From positions 248,001 through 312,000 of the forward strand of contig NZ_JABBGC010000004.1 of the NCBI RefSeq assembly GCF_012927205.1: DNA of 64,000 nt, written 5' to 3'. Source of the DNA: Chitinophaga fulva. GTDB lineage: Bacteria > Bacteroidota > Bacteroidia > Chitinophagales > Chitinophagaceae. Shown piece after piece: positions 8,454 through 15,078 of the stretch (position 1 is its first letter; each line of letters opens with the position of its first letter). The position numbers and the translations under genes are program-made. The notes under the pieces are model-generated. The model did not search any database, was not told where the DNA came from, and worked only from the letters and a program-made list of their open reading frames with translations.

Positions 8454-8738
8454 TTACTGTAAGGTTTCAATTTTCCGCAGAATATCTTTCTCTGAGACCA
8501 AACCGGTATGCCTCCAGTGTATGCCTCCATTTTTATCCAACAGCACCAAAGTAGGTACACCTCTGATGAGGAAATCACCTGCCAGGTCGCTCTCCTGGTC
8601 AACGTCCACTCTTCTGATATCCACTACCGCTTTTACTTTCTCTTCAAGACCATTGATAATTGGTGTCAGTACTTTACAGGGGCCGCACCAGGTGGCTGTA
8701 AACTGCAACAGCACGGGCTTTTTTTCAGAATTATCCAT
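8454..8738 (-). CDS. thioredoxin family protein
   Basis: A 94-residue thioredoxin with the classical active site WCGPCK in QFTATWCGPCKVL and the cis-proline in IRGVPTLVLLD. No signal peptide is seen, so it is cytoplasmic. It reduces protein disulfides. It is the second of two adjacent thioredoxin genes (13 bases from the first) and sits 4 bases upstream of the FAD reductase gene. The buried aspartate of canonical thioredoxins is not obvious in this short form. Confidence 0.92.
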   Translation of the reverse strand: MDNSEKKPVLLQFTATWCGPCKVLTPIINGLEEKVKAVVDIRRVDVDQESDLAGDFLIRGVPTLVLLDKNGGIHWRHTGLVSEKDILRKIETLQ

Positions 8739-8751
8739 TTGTGAATGCTGT

Positions 8752-9042
8752 TTATTTTAGTGGAGACAATTGTTCAGTGATGCTTTTTTCTGTCAGTATC
8801 CCCGTATTCCTCCATACTTCGCGGTCATTTTTAACGGCTACGATGGTCGGAATGGAGCGGATGTTGTATTGGGTGGTCATTTTCGCATCGTGGTCAACAT
8901 TGATCTGTTGAATCTCCAGCCAGTCATATTGTTTTTCCTTTAGCGATGCAATAACAGGCATCATGGCCCGGCAGGGGGCACACCATTCTGCGTAAAATTG
9001 TATCAGGATGAGGTGATCTGTTCTTTGCGTATGATTCGTCAT
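8752..9042 (-). CDS. thioredoxin family protein
   Basis: A 96-residue thioredoxin with active site WCAPCR (QFYAEWCAPCRAMMPVI) and cis-proline in IRSIPTIVAVK. The Ala-Pro pair between the cysteines differs from the Gly-Pro of the neighbouring copy, so the two may have different redox potentials. It is the first gene of the redox operon. A 16-bp perfect inverted repeat and the divergent Crp-type regulator lie upstream. Confidence 0.92.
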   Translation of the reverse strand: MTNHTQRTDHLILIQFYAEWCAPCRAMMPVIASLKEKQYDWLEIQQINVDHDAKMTTQYNIRSIPTIVAVKNDREVWRNTGILTEKSITEQLSPLK

Positions 9043-9155
9043 AAATTGAAACTTTGAAACACAAAATTATTCAGGGTGAATGGGATTATACTGTCACTTA
9101 TAGGAGAAAAAATGGTACAAACCGCTGATGTAGTACCCACAACTGTAATGTAGAT

Positions 9156-9191
9156 AAAATGACCAGTGTATATTGATACACTGGTCATTTT
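9156..9191. promoter_or_regulatory. 16-bp perfect inverted repeat between the divergent redox operon and Crp gene
   Basis: AAAATGACCAGTGTAT and its exact reverse complement flank a 4-base centre (ATTG). It lies 114 bases upstream of the thioredoxin start and 54-89 bases upstream of the Crp-type gene, in a divergent promoter region where a terminator has no obvious purpose. It may be a dyad operator for the adjacent Crp-type regulator, or a hairpin in a 5' leader. Confidence 0.55.
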
Positions 9192-9244
9192 CATATTATG
9201 GCGTTAAGCCCTATATTGCATATGGATCATAGATGGGAGGACTT

Positions 9245-9811
9245 ATGGAACGCTACCATTACTTCAGACAATTTCACGATATCAGTTCGGCAGACTACCG
9301 TTTGCTGATTGAAAATCTGCAGTCCCGCTCTTTCAAAAAAGGAGAATCCATTGTCGTGCCCGGACAAATCCAACGGGAACTGTACTTCGTCAAAAGCGGC
9401 GTACAGATGGCTCACTTTGATACGGATGACAAAACCTATGTCATCGACTTTAGCCACTTTCCCGCCTTATGTGCTATCGCTGAATCCTTTTCCTTTCAGA
9501 CGCCCTCTAAATACTTTATCACCTGCCTGACAGACAGTGAAATGGAGTATCTCAGCTATGAACACCTGCAAAAATTACTTGATCAGTCCCGGGAGATAGA
9601 AAGACTTTTCAGACGGATGATCGAAGCCATGTTAGCCGATATGGTTAACCTTCATATTAATCTGCGTGCCATGACCATAGAAGAACGCTATCTGACGTTT
9701 TGCAGGAAAAGCCCACAGCTGCTGCATCTGGTGCCACACAAGTATATCGCTTCCTATCTGGGAATAGACCCGACAAACTTTAGTAAGTTATTCAATCAGG
9801 TGAAAATTTGA
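9245..9811 (+). CDS. Crp/Fnr-family transcriptional regulator
   Basis: A 188-residue regulator with an N-terminal cyclic-nucleotide-binding-like barrel (LQSRSFKKGESIVVPGQIQREL, of which KKGESIVVPGQ is the core; then YFVKSGVQMAHFDTDD), a long dimerisation helix and a C-terminal helix-turn-helix ending KYIASYLGIDPTNFSKLF. It lacks FNR-type cysteines. I chose the ATG at 9245 because GGGAGG lies 4 bases before it; an ATG at 9233 adds four residues. Divergent orientation to the thioredoxin operon suggests it controls those genes. Confidence 0.88.
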   Translation: MERYHYFRQFHDISSADYRLLIENLQSRSFKKGESIVVPGQIQRELYFVKSGVQMAHFDTDDKTYVIDFSHFPALCAIAESFSFQTPSKYFITCLTDSEMEYLSYEHLQKLLDQSREIERLFRRMIEAMLADMVNLHINLRAMTIEERYLTFCRKSPQLLHLVPHKYIASYLGIDPTNFSKLFNQVKI

Positions 9812-9878
9812 TGTTGGTGTAGACCAAGAATCGTTTGCTGACTGCTGCCGAGCTTTGTACTAACAAAACCGGAAAGCT

Positions 9879-10667
9879 ATGATTACTGTAGAAAATCGCG
9901 GCAGCTACGCAAACGTAAACGGATTAAAAATGTACTATGAAGTACATGGCCAGGGGAGACCTCTTTTCCTGCTGCCCGGGGCCGTCTCCGGGGTGAGCAC
10001 TGCCTTTGGAAGCCTCATTCCGCTGCTGGCAGCAGACAGGCAGGTCATCGCCCTCGAATTTCAGGGCTATGGACATACCGCCGATATCCCGGAACGCCCG
10101 CTTTCTTATGAACAATGGGCAGATGACGTGATAGCGTTACTGCAAGCGCTGGACATAAAAAATGCAGATTTTTTCGGATACAGCACCGGGGCCGGTGTGG
10201 CATTACAGATCGCCATGCGCCAACCTGAGCTCGTTGGGAAGCTCATCCTCGCTTCCTGTACTTTCAACAGCAGCGGGCGCCATCCACAACTCAGCGGACT
10301 GGAATCACTGCTCACCCCCGAAGGCCTGAAAGGTACTCCCTATGAAACGGAATATCTCAGTACAGCTCCCCAGTCGGAAGACTGGCCCAAACATCTGGCT
10401 AAAGTAACAGCATTCAACAAAGTAATACAGGATTGGCCCGTTGATGATATCAGAAATATAAAGGCGCCGGCATTGATTATCGCCGGTGATGCAGATATCG
10501 TTCAACCGGAACATGTAGTGGAATTGTATCGTTTATTGGGAGGTGGCAGTCTGGGTGAGTTATCCATGCCTGTGTCACAACTGGCCATATTGCCTGGAAC
10601 GATGCATACGGCGTTGACCACGAAGACAGATTTATTGATGGCAATGATTCCCGGGTTTCTTGAATAG
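9879..10667 (+). CDS. alpha/beta hydrolase
   Basis: A 262-residue alpha/beta hydrolase. The oxyanion region is FLLPGAVSGVS, the nucleophile elbow is GYSTGAGVALQ (serine nucleophile), the acid is probably in IIAGDADIVQPEH, and the histidine is in LPGTMHTAL. There is no signal peptide, so it is cytoplasmic. The family hydrolyses esters or related bonds; the substrate is unknown. It stands alone, 67 bases after the Crp-type gene on the same strand. Confidence 0.88.
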   Translation: MITVENRGSYANVNGLKMYYEVHGQGRPLFLLPGAVSGVSTAFGSLIPLLAADRQVIALEFQGYGHTADIPERPLSYEQWADDVIALLQALDIKNADFFGYSTGAGVALQIAMRQPELVGKLILASCTFNSSGRHPQLSGLESLLTPEGLKGTPYETEYLSTAPQSEDWPKHLAKVTAFNKVIQDWPVDDIRNIKAPALIIAGDADIVQPEHVVELYRLLGGGSLGELSMPVSQLAILPGTMHTALTTKTDLLMAMIPGFLE

Positions 10668-10761
10668 CCACTGGGCAGACATTTGATAAGGTTTCGGAAG
10701 AGGGGCGCTGGTTGTAGTTAGAACGAGTATTTTCTCTAAAGATCTGATGCTGTTGGAGAAA

Positions 10762-11004
10762 TCACCTATCAGAAATTAATGTGGTCTTTTCACAATGATG
10801 ACAATACCAGTAAATTTTGATGTCATCTTCCAGTCTCATTTCATTTTTTATTCCGCAGGTAACACATATCCTTTCAAAGGATTCATCTTCCCGGGCAATA
10901 TAGCCGCAATTGGAACAGCCCCATGTTGTAGGGGGTGTATTTTCTTCATCATATGACCAGGTGAAAGCCTGGTCCTGGCAATTTGGACAAGTTATCAGTC
11001 CCAT
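10762..11004 (-). CDS. small double zinc-ribbon protein
   Basis: An 80-residue protein with four CxxC knuckles: CPNC, CSNC, CVTC and CHHC. They would form two zinc ribbons with little else. I do not recognise the family. Such proteins may bind nucleic acid or protein partners. It is isolated between the alpha/beta hydrolase (convergent) and the 27-bp inverted repeat at 11054. Confidence 0.65.
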   Translation of the reverse strand: MGLITCPNCQDQAFTWSYDEENTPPTTWGCSNCGYIAREDESFERICVTCGIKNEMRLEDDIKIYWYCHHCEKTTLISDR

Positions 11005-11053
11005 TGGAAAAGTTTTACAGTCGTACTATCTGATCCCCAAATATATATTAGAA

Positions 11054-11109
11054 AACCATTCAACGAAATGCTTTTATGCACCTGCATAAAAGCATTTCGT
11101 TGAATGGTT
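11054..11109. terminator. 27-bp perfect inverted repeat overlapping a stop codon
   Basis: Two 27-base arms match perfectly around a 2-base centre (CC at 11081-11082). The right arm includes two bases of the stop codon of the hydrolase gene read leftward. On that strand the stem is followed by TTTTC, so it may act as a terminator, though stems this long and perfect are unusual for that. Confidence 0.6.
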
Positions 11110-12013
11110 ACTTTTTTATCTGTGTTAAAATCAGCTTATTGATTTGTTCCGGTTGTTCCTCTGGAACATAATGTCCACACTCTTCTATTGTTTCAACTTG
11201 TACATGGTCCGCAATTTTCCTGATAGCGTCACCTACACGTTCTGCCAATGCATAACGTCCGCCTATCGCCAAAACAGGAATGGATAGTTTCCCGCTGAAC
11301 GATTGGTTTTGTTTGGCGCTTTCACCAAAAGCCCGGTAGTAGTCAAAACCGTTTTTCATCGTTCCTTTGTAATCGTTGTAGTATGTCTGCAAGTCGTCTT
11401 TATTGATGGCGGTCTTAATAAAAGACTTCTTCGTAAAATACCAGGAGATATATTCTTTTTCTTTTCCGTCTGTTAGAAATTCAGGTATTGCGTCAACAGC
11501 GTGAAAATAAAACTGCCAGACTTTGTTGGCATTTTCAGGCCGGAAAACGGCGGCGTCCATCAGTCCGGGTATACTGGCATCAATGACTGTGAGTGTTGAC
11601 AACTTCCGCTCAAAGAAAATGGCATATGTCACAGCTACCCAGCTGCCGATGTCGTGTCCCACTAAATGGAACTTGTCAATTTTAAGGCTATCTGTAAATT
11701 TGTCAATCAGTGTGGCGATACTTTTGGTATCGTATTTTTCAACTTTCTCGCTTTTGCCTAACCCTGGTAAGTCTACCGCGATCACCCGGTTATGTTTGGA
11801 GAGCTCAGAAAAATTTTTTCTCCATACATACGAGGTTTGAGGCCACCCATGTAAGAGGATGATGGTTTCTCCTTTTCCCTGTTCATAATAGGCTATTTTG
11901 GAGTGATCAATATTGATTTCTTTCATGGCGGGCATTTGTGCCAGAAGACTACCGGGAGTTATCAGCATCAGAAATAACCGGATTGCTTTGTTTATTTTAA
12001 AAGGAAAGTTCAT
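11108..12013 (-). CDS. exported epoxide-hydrolase-like alpha/beta hydrolase
   Basis: A 301-residue alpha/beta hydrolase with an N-terminal signal peptide (basic start, then AIRLFLMLITPGSLLAQ). The oxyanion motif HGWPQTSY and the Asp nucleophile in LVGHDIGSWVA place it with epoxide hydrolases and haloalkane dehalogenases, in which aspartate forms the covalent intermediate. The catalytic histidine is in EECGHYVPEEQP. It is likely periplasmic. It is followed 21 bases upstream on the same strand by an SDR gene. Confidence 0.88.
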   Translation of the reverse strand: MNFPFKINKAIRLFLMLITPGSLLAQMPAMKEINIDHSKIAYYEQGKGETIILLHGWPQTSYVWRKNFSELSKHNRVIAVDLPGLGKSEKVEKYDTKSIATLIDKFTDSLKIDKFHLVGHDIGSWVAVTYAIFFERKLSTLTVIDASIPGLMDAAVFRPENANKVWQFYFHAVDAIPEFLTDGKEKEYISWYFTKKSFIKTAINKDDLQTYYNDYKGTMKNGFDYYRAFGESAKQNQSFSGKLSIPVLAIGGRYALAERVGDAIRKIADHVQVETIEECGHYVPEEQPEQINKLILTQIKK

Positions 12014-12034
12014 AACCTGCTTTTGTTGCTATTG

Positions 12035-12859
12035 TTAATAATCTATGCTTCTTGCGATCTCTTCTGTTTGTGTGATACAGTTTTGCAGCTCGATAATTTT
12101 AGCTTTCATGATGTCGATAGTGCCGGATGTCAGGGGCAGACGGAAAATGGGGCTGTCGTTTGTTACAGCTTCAATAATTGCCTTTGCCGCTTTAATAGGA
12201 TCGCCGGGTTGTTTACCATTAATATTCTTTGTATTTGTCCTGATGCTTCCCAGTTTTTCGGTGTAAGCAGGCAACTCATTTTGAGCATATTGAACAGATG
12301 CCCCAAAGAAATCGGTCCGTAATGCCCCTGGCTCTGCGAGCAAGACCTTTATCCCAAAGGGTGCTGCCTCTTGTTTCAGGGCTTCAGTCATTCCTTCCAG
12401 GGCGAATTTGCTGGAAGCATAGATGCCATTTCCGGGTGCCGCCATAAGCCCTACGCGGGAAGAAATCTGGACAATTGTTCCGCGCCCTTTTTCACGCATA
12501 TGCGGCAATACGGTTTGGCAAAGCTTCCAGAGGGAGATGACATTCACGTTAAATTGATTGATTACCTCGTTATCGTTAAATTCCTCTATCATGCCAAATG
12601 CACCATAGCCCGCATTGTTTACGAGTATATCTATCTGTCCGTATTCTTTAATGATCGTTGCTGTCAGTGTAGCTATCTGATCAGTTTTCACCAGGTCAAT
12701 AATGTGGGCCTTTGCATTCAGTTCCTCTTCAAATGCAGCTTTGTCCGTAGCTGTCCGAACGGTCCCAATCACAATGTCACCAGTTGCTGCAGCCTGTTTA
12801 GCGATCTCCCGGCCCAGTCCTTTAGAGACACCTGTAATAAGCCATACTTTCTGTTTCAT
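12035..12859 (-). CDS. short-chain dehydrogenase/reductase (SDR)
   Basis: A 274-residue classical SDR: cofactor motif VWLITGVSKGLGREI, NNAG in ILVNNAGYGAFG, catalytic serine in IVQISSRVGL and the YxxxK pair in IYASSKFALEGM. All catalytic residues are present. It is divergent from an HxlR-type regulator across a 90-base region holding a perfect 10-bp palindrome, the usual arrangement for an HxlR-controlled oxidoreductase. The hydrolase at 12013 follows 21 bases downstream and is probably co-transcribed. Confidence 0.9.
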   Translation of the reverse strand: MKQKVWLITGVSKGLGREIAKQAAATGDIVIGTVRTATDKAAFEEELNAKAHIIDLVKTDQIATLTATIIKEYGQIDILVNNAGYGAFGMIEEFNDNEVINQFNVNVISLWKLCQTVLPHMREKGRGTIVQISSRVGLMAAPGNGIYASSKFALEGMTEALKQEAAPFGIKVLLAEPGALRTDFFGASVQYAQNELPAYTEKLGSIRTNTKNINGKQPGDPIKAAKAIIEAVTNDSPIFRLPLTSGTIDIMKAKIIELQNCITQTEEIARSIDY

Positions 12860-12915
12860 AATATTTTATTGTTTAGATGCTATGCAAAACTATTTTATAC
12901 CTTCGCATAGAACAA

Positions 12916-12937
12916 GTACCTACAAAATTGTAGGTAC
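12916..12937. promoter_or_regulatory. perfect 10-bp palindrome, likely HxlR operator
   Basis: GTACCTACAA, two bases, then TTGTAGGTAC. It lies 12 bases upstream of the HxlR ATG and 57 bases upstream of the divergent SDR start. A promoter-like TACCTTCG (one mismatch to TAnnTTTG) sits just to its left on the + strand. The position suits autoregulation and control of the SDR. Confidence 0.6.
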
Positions 12938-12949
12938 CAACTAAAAGTG

Positions 12950-13300
12950 ATGAGAAAGGAAAATTCAACAAACTTCTTAAACGAAAAGGACCTGGCTAAC
13001 AACTGTGGAATGTACTATACCATCACGCTTATCGGAGGCAGATGGAAAATAAGCATTTTAGCAGCACTGTTGGACCACGAAGTAATGCGGTATTCAGAAA
13101 TAAAAACCAGGCTCACCAACATCACGGAAAGGATGCTGATAAAACAACTCAAAGAGCTGCAGGACGATGGGCTTATTATCCGGAACGACTACAAAGAGGT
13201 GCCACCGCGAGTGGAGTATAGTATCAGTAAGAAAGGGCGGAGTCTTGAAAAGTTGCTGATCGAGATGCAGCAATGGGGGAAAAAGCATAGCAAAGAATAA
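12950..13300 (+). CDS. HxlR-family transcriptional regulator
   Basis: A 116-residue winged-helix protein. The conserved Cys is in NNCGMYYTITLIGGRWKISI, typical of HxlR proteins, where it can sense reactive electrophiles or oxidants. The recognition region is RYSEIKTRLTNITERMLIKQ and the wing is in DYKEVPPRVEYSIS. I chose the ATG at 12950; a GTG immediately upstream would add one residue. The divergent SDR and the palindrome at 12916 point to a local oxidative or electrophile-responsive switch. Confidence 0.9.
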   Translation: MRKENSTNFLNEKDLANNCGMYYTITLIGGRWKISILAALLDHEVMRYSEIKTRLTNITERMLIKQLKELQDDGLIIRNDYKEVPPRVEYSISKKGRSLEKLLIEMQQWGKKHSKE

Positions 13301-13330
13301 CATTTTGGTAAAACTGTAACTATATCTTTG
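13299..13330 (+). promoter_or_regulatory. promoter region of the ECF sigma gene, with a 13-mer shared with the TonB receptor gene
   Basis: AACATTTTGGTAA (13299-13311) is followed by the housekeeping-type box TATCTTTG (13323-13330), 20 bases before the sigma factor ATG. The 13-mer recurs exactly at 15014-15026 upstream of the TonB receptor, so it may be the promoter element read by the encoded sigma factor. Confidence 0.5.
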
Positions 13331-13350
13331 CGCCCGCAAGATAATTTGTC

Positions 13351-13929
13351 ATGGATAGGAACACTTTAGATGATGCAGCCTTATGGCAACAGGTAAAGCG
13401 GGGTGATACGGCATCGTTTACGTGTTTGTTTGAACGGTATTGGGATGAGATGTTTTCGATGGCTTACCGCAGGCTGGCTGATGAGGCAACGGCCAAAGAT
13501 TTTGTGCAGAACATTTTTATTCACGCCTGGGAAAACCGGCAGCAGATCACTGTTGAGAGTAATCTAAGTCCTTATCTGTTTACGGCTTTAAAATATAGTG
13601 TTGTCCGCCATATTTACCGGGTGGCCAAACAAGGCACCACAGATTTACCGTTATCTGTCTACAGCCTGCCTGATGAAACGGAACAAAAAAAGCAGGACCA
13701 CCACGAATTTGACAGATTAAGAGAAAAAGTTCAATCGGAAATTGCCGCCATGCCTGATAAAATGCGGGAAGTCTTTATCCTCAGTTATGAAAAGGAGCTA
13801 TCCATCAGGGAGATAGCTTTGCGCCTGTCCATTTCAGAGCAGACAGTCAAAAACCAGGTACACAACGCCCTTAAACGGCTTCGCTTCCGCCTGCAAAACC
13901 AGGCGATTTTCCTGCCTTTTATCCTGTAA
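13351..13929 (+). CDS. ECF RNA polymerase sigma-70 factor (FecI-like)
   Basis: A 192-residue ECF sigma factor. Region 2 runs over FERYWDEMFSMAYRRLADE and DFVQNIFIHAWENR, and region 4 over MPDKMREVFILSYEKELSIREIAL (core REVFILSYEKE) to SISEQTVKNQVHNALKRL. The next genes encode a FecR-type anti-sigma and a TonB receptor carrying an STN signalling domain, so this sigma should drive the receptor locus when the ligand binds outside. Confidence 0.93.
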   Translation: MDRNTLDDAALWQQVKRGDTASFTCLFERYWDEMFSMAYRRLADEATAKDFVQNIFIHAWENRQQITVESNLSPYLFTALKYSVVRHIYRVAKQGTTDLPLSVYSLPDETEQKKQDHHEFDRLREKVQSEIAAMPDKMREVFILSYEKELSIREIALRLSISEQTVKNQVHNALKRLRFRLQNQAIFLPFIL

Positions 13930-14022
13930 CCAGGCTCCTTTTTACGAATTCACAATTCGGTAACATTGAAATTATAGTACCACATGACCCCATCGGTATG
14001 TAGATAACAGGAGGACTGTTAT

Positions 14023-14982
14023 ATGATGAAACTACATAACCGGTTAAAACTACTTCGGCATTATTTATCCGGGAAGACAAATGAAGATCAGCGCAGGCTC
14101 GTTGATGACTGGTATCACTCGGTAGATGATACAAAGCCGATCGGGCTTTGGCAGGAAGAAGGGAAGAAGAGCGCCATCAAAGGAGGGATTCAATTACAGA
14201 TTCTGGAACAGATAAATAATCATGCCGCTGGTGGGAAAGTCGTGCCTATGCGTGGCCGGATAACGGCAGCCGCCTGCATTGCTGTATTATTGATCGGCGC
14301 CTCCTGGCTTTTCCTGGCCAACCGCCTCAGAGAACCGATCACATATTTTACAATAGCAGCCCCGCTGGGTGAGGTGAAACAAATACTATTGCCCGACAGT
14401 ACACAGGTGTGGCTGAAGTCCGGCACTACGCTGCAATACAGCTCTCAATACGGAAAACAAACCAGGAGCCTGGAGTTGACAGGAGAGGCGTTTTTTGAGG
14501 TGCAAAAAGACGGTTCCAGACCATTTATGGTGAAGACGGGAAACCTGGAAACAAGGGTGCTGGGCACAGCTTTCAACATACAGGCCTACCACGACCAGCC
14601 ATCGATACAGGTATGGGTACAACAAGGACGGGTACAGGTGAGCGATAGCGTGCAGGTAATAACGGAGCTTTCAAAAGGGAAAAGATTGCAATGGGACCGG
14701 GCAGACGGGCATTCCAATATTGACAGCCTTGACTGGAAACAGGCGTTGGTCTGGCGGCAAGGTGTTTTACTGTTGGAATCTGCTACATTTTCAGAAGTGG
14801 CATTTGAGTTAAAAGAAATATATGGCGTAGCACTGGTTACCCACAATGCCGATATCCGCAGTCTGCACTATGATGCCAAATTCTTTATACATAAGACTTC
14901 AGTGAATGACATTATTGCCTCCCTGGCGGCGGTTCATCATATACAGTATAAAATAAGCGGAAAGACAATCACCTTATATTAA
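14023..14982 (+). CDS. FecR-family anti-sigma factor
   Basis: A 319-residue FecR protein: an N-terminal cytoplasmic part (about residues 1-78), one membrane helix (ITAAACIAVLLIGASWLFL), the periplasmic FecR domain (QILLPDSTQVWLKSGTTLQY, then ELTGEAFFEVQKD and LGTAFNIQAY) and a C-terminal DUF4974/secretin-like domain (FSEVAFELKEIYGVALV). It holds the sigma factor inactive until the receptor STN domain signals. It is encoded 93 bases downstream of the sigma gene. Confidence 0.92.
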   Translation: MMKLHNRLKLLRHYLSGKTNEDQRRLVDDWYHSVDDTKPIGLWQEEGKKSAIKGGIQLQILEQINNHAAGGKVVPMRGRITAAACIAVLLIGASWLFLANRLREPITYFTIAAPLGEVKQILLPDSTQVWLKSGTTLQYSSQYGKQTRSLELTGEAFFEVQKDGSRPFMVKTGNLETRVLGTAFNIQAYHDQPSIQVWVQQGRVQVSDSVQVITELSKGKRLQWDRADGHSNIDSLDWKQALVWRQGVLLLESATFSEVAFELKEIYGVALVTHNADIRSLHYDAKFFIHKTSVNDIIASLAAVHHIQYKISGKTITLY

Positions 14983-15013
14983 AAGCAAACCCCGCTGGTA
15001 ACGGGATTTGCCA

Positions 15014-15026
15014 AACATTTTGGTAA
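15014..15026 (+). promoter_or_regulatory. candidate ECF sigma promoter element upstream of the TonB receptor
   Basis: AACATTTTGGTAA, identical to 13299-13311 upstream of the sigma gene. It is followed by GGTAATG and CATTACC in inverted orientation (15022-15057), which could form a leader hairpin before the receptor ATG at 15079. Confidence 0.45.
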
Positions 15027-15078
15027 TGCCATTTTTGACGAAAGCAACATTACCATGTAAAAAAGCAATCATAAAGGT

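Noticed and set aside
8502..8602. N-terminal extension of the FAD reductase to 8602
   Set aside because: It overlaps the thioredoxin gene, and the Tat signal begins at 8449.
12371..12910. A 179-codon + strand ORF with hydrophobic segments
   Set aside because: Antisense to the SDR gene at 12035-12859, which has every catalytic motif.
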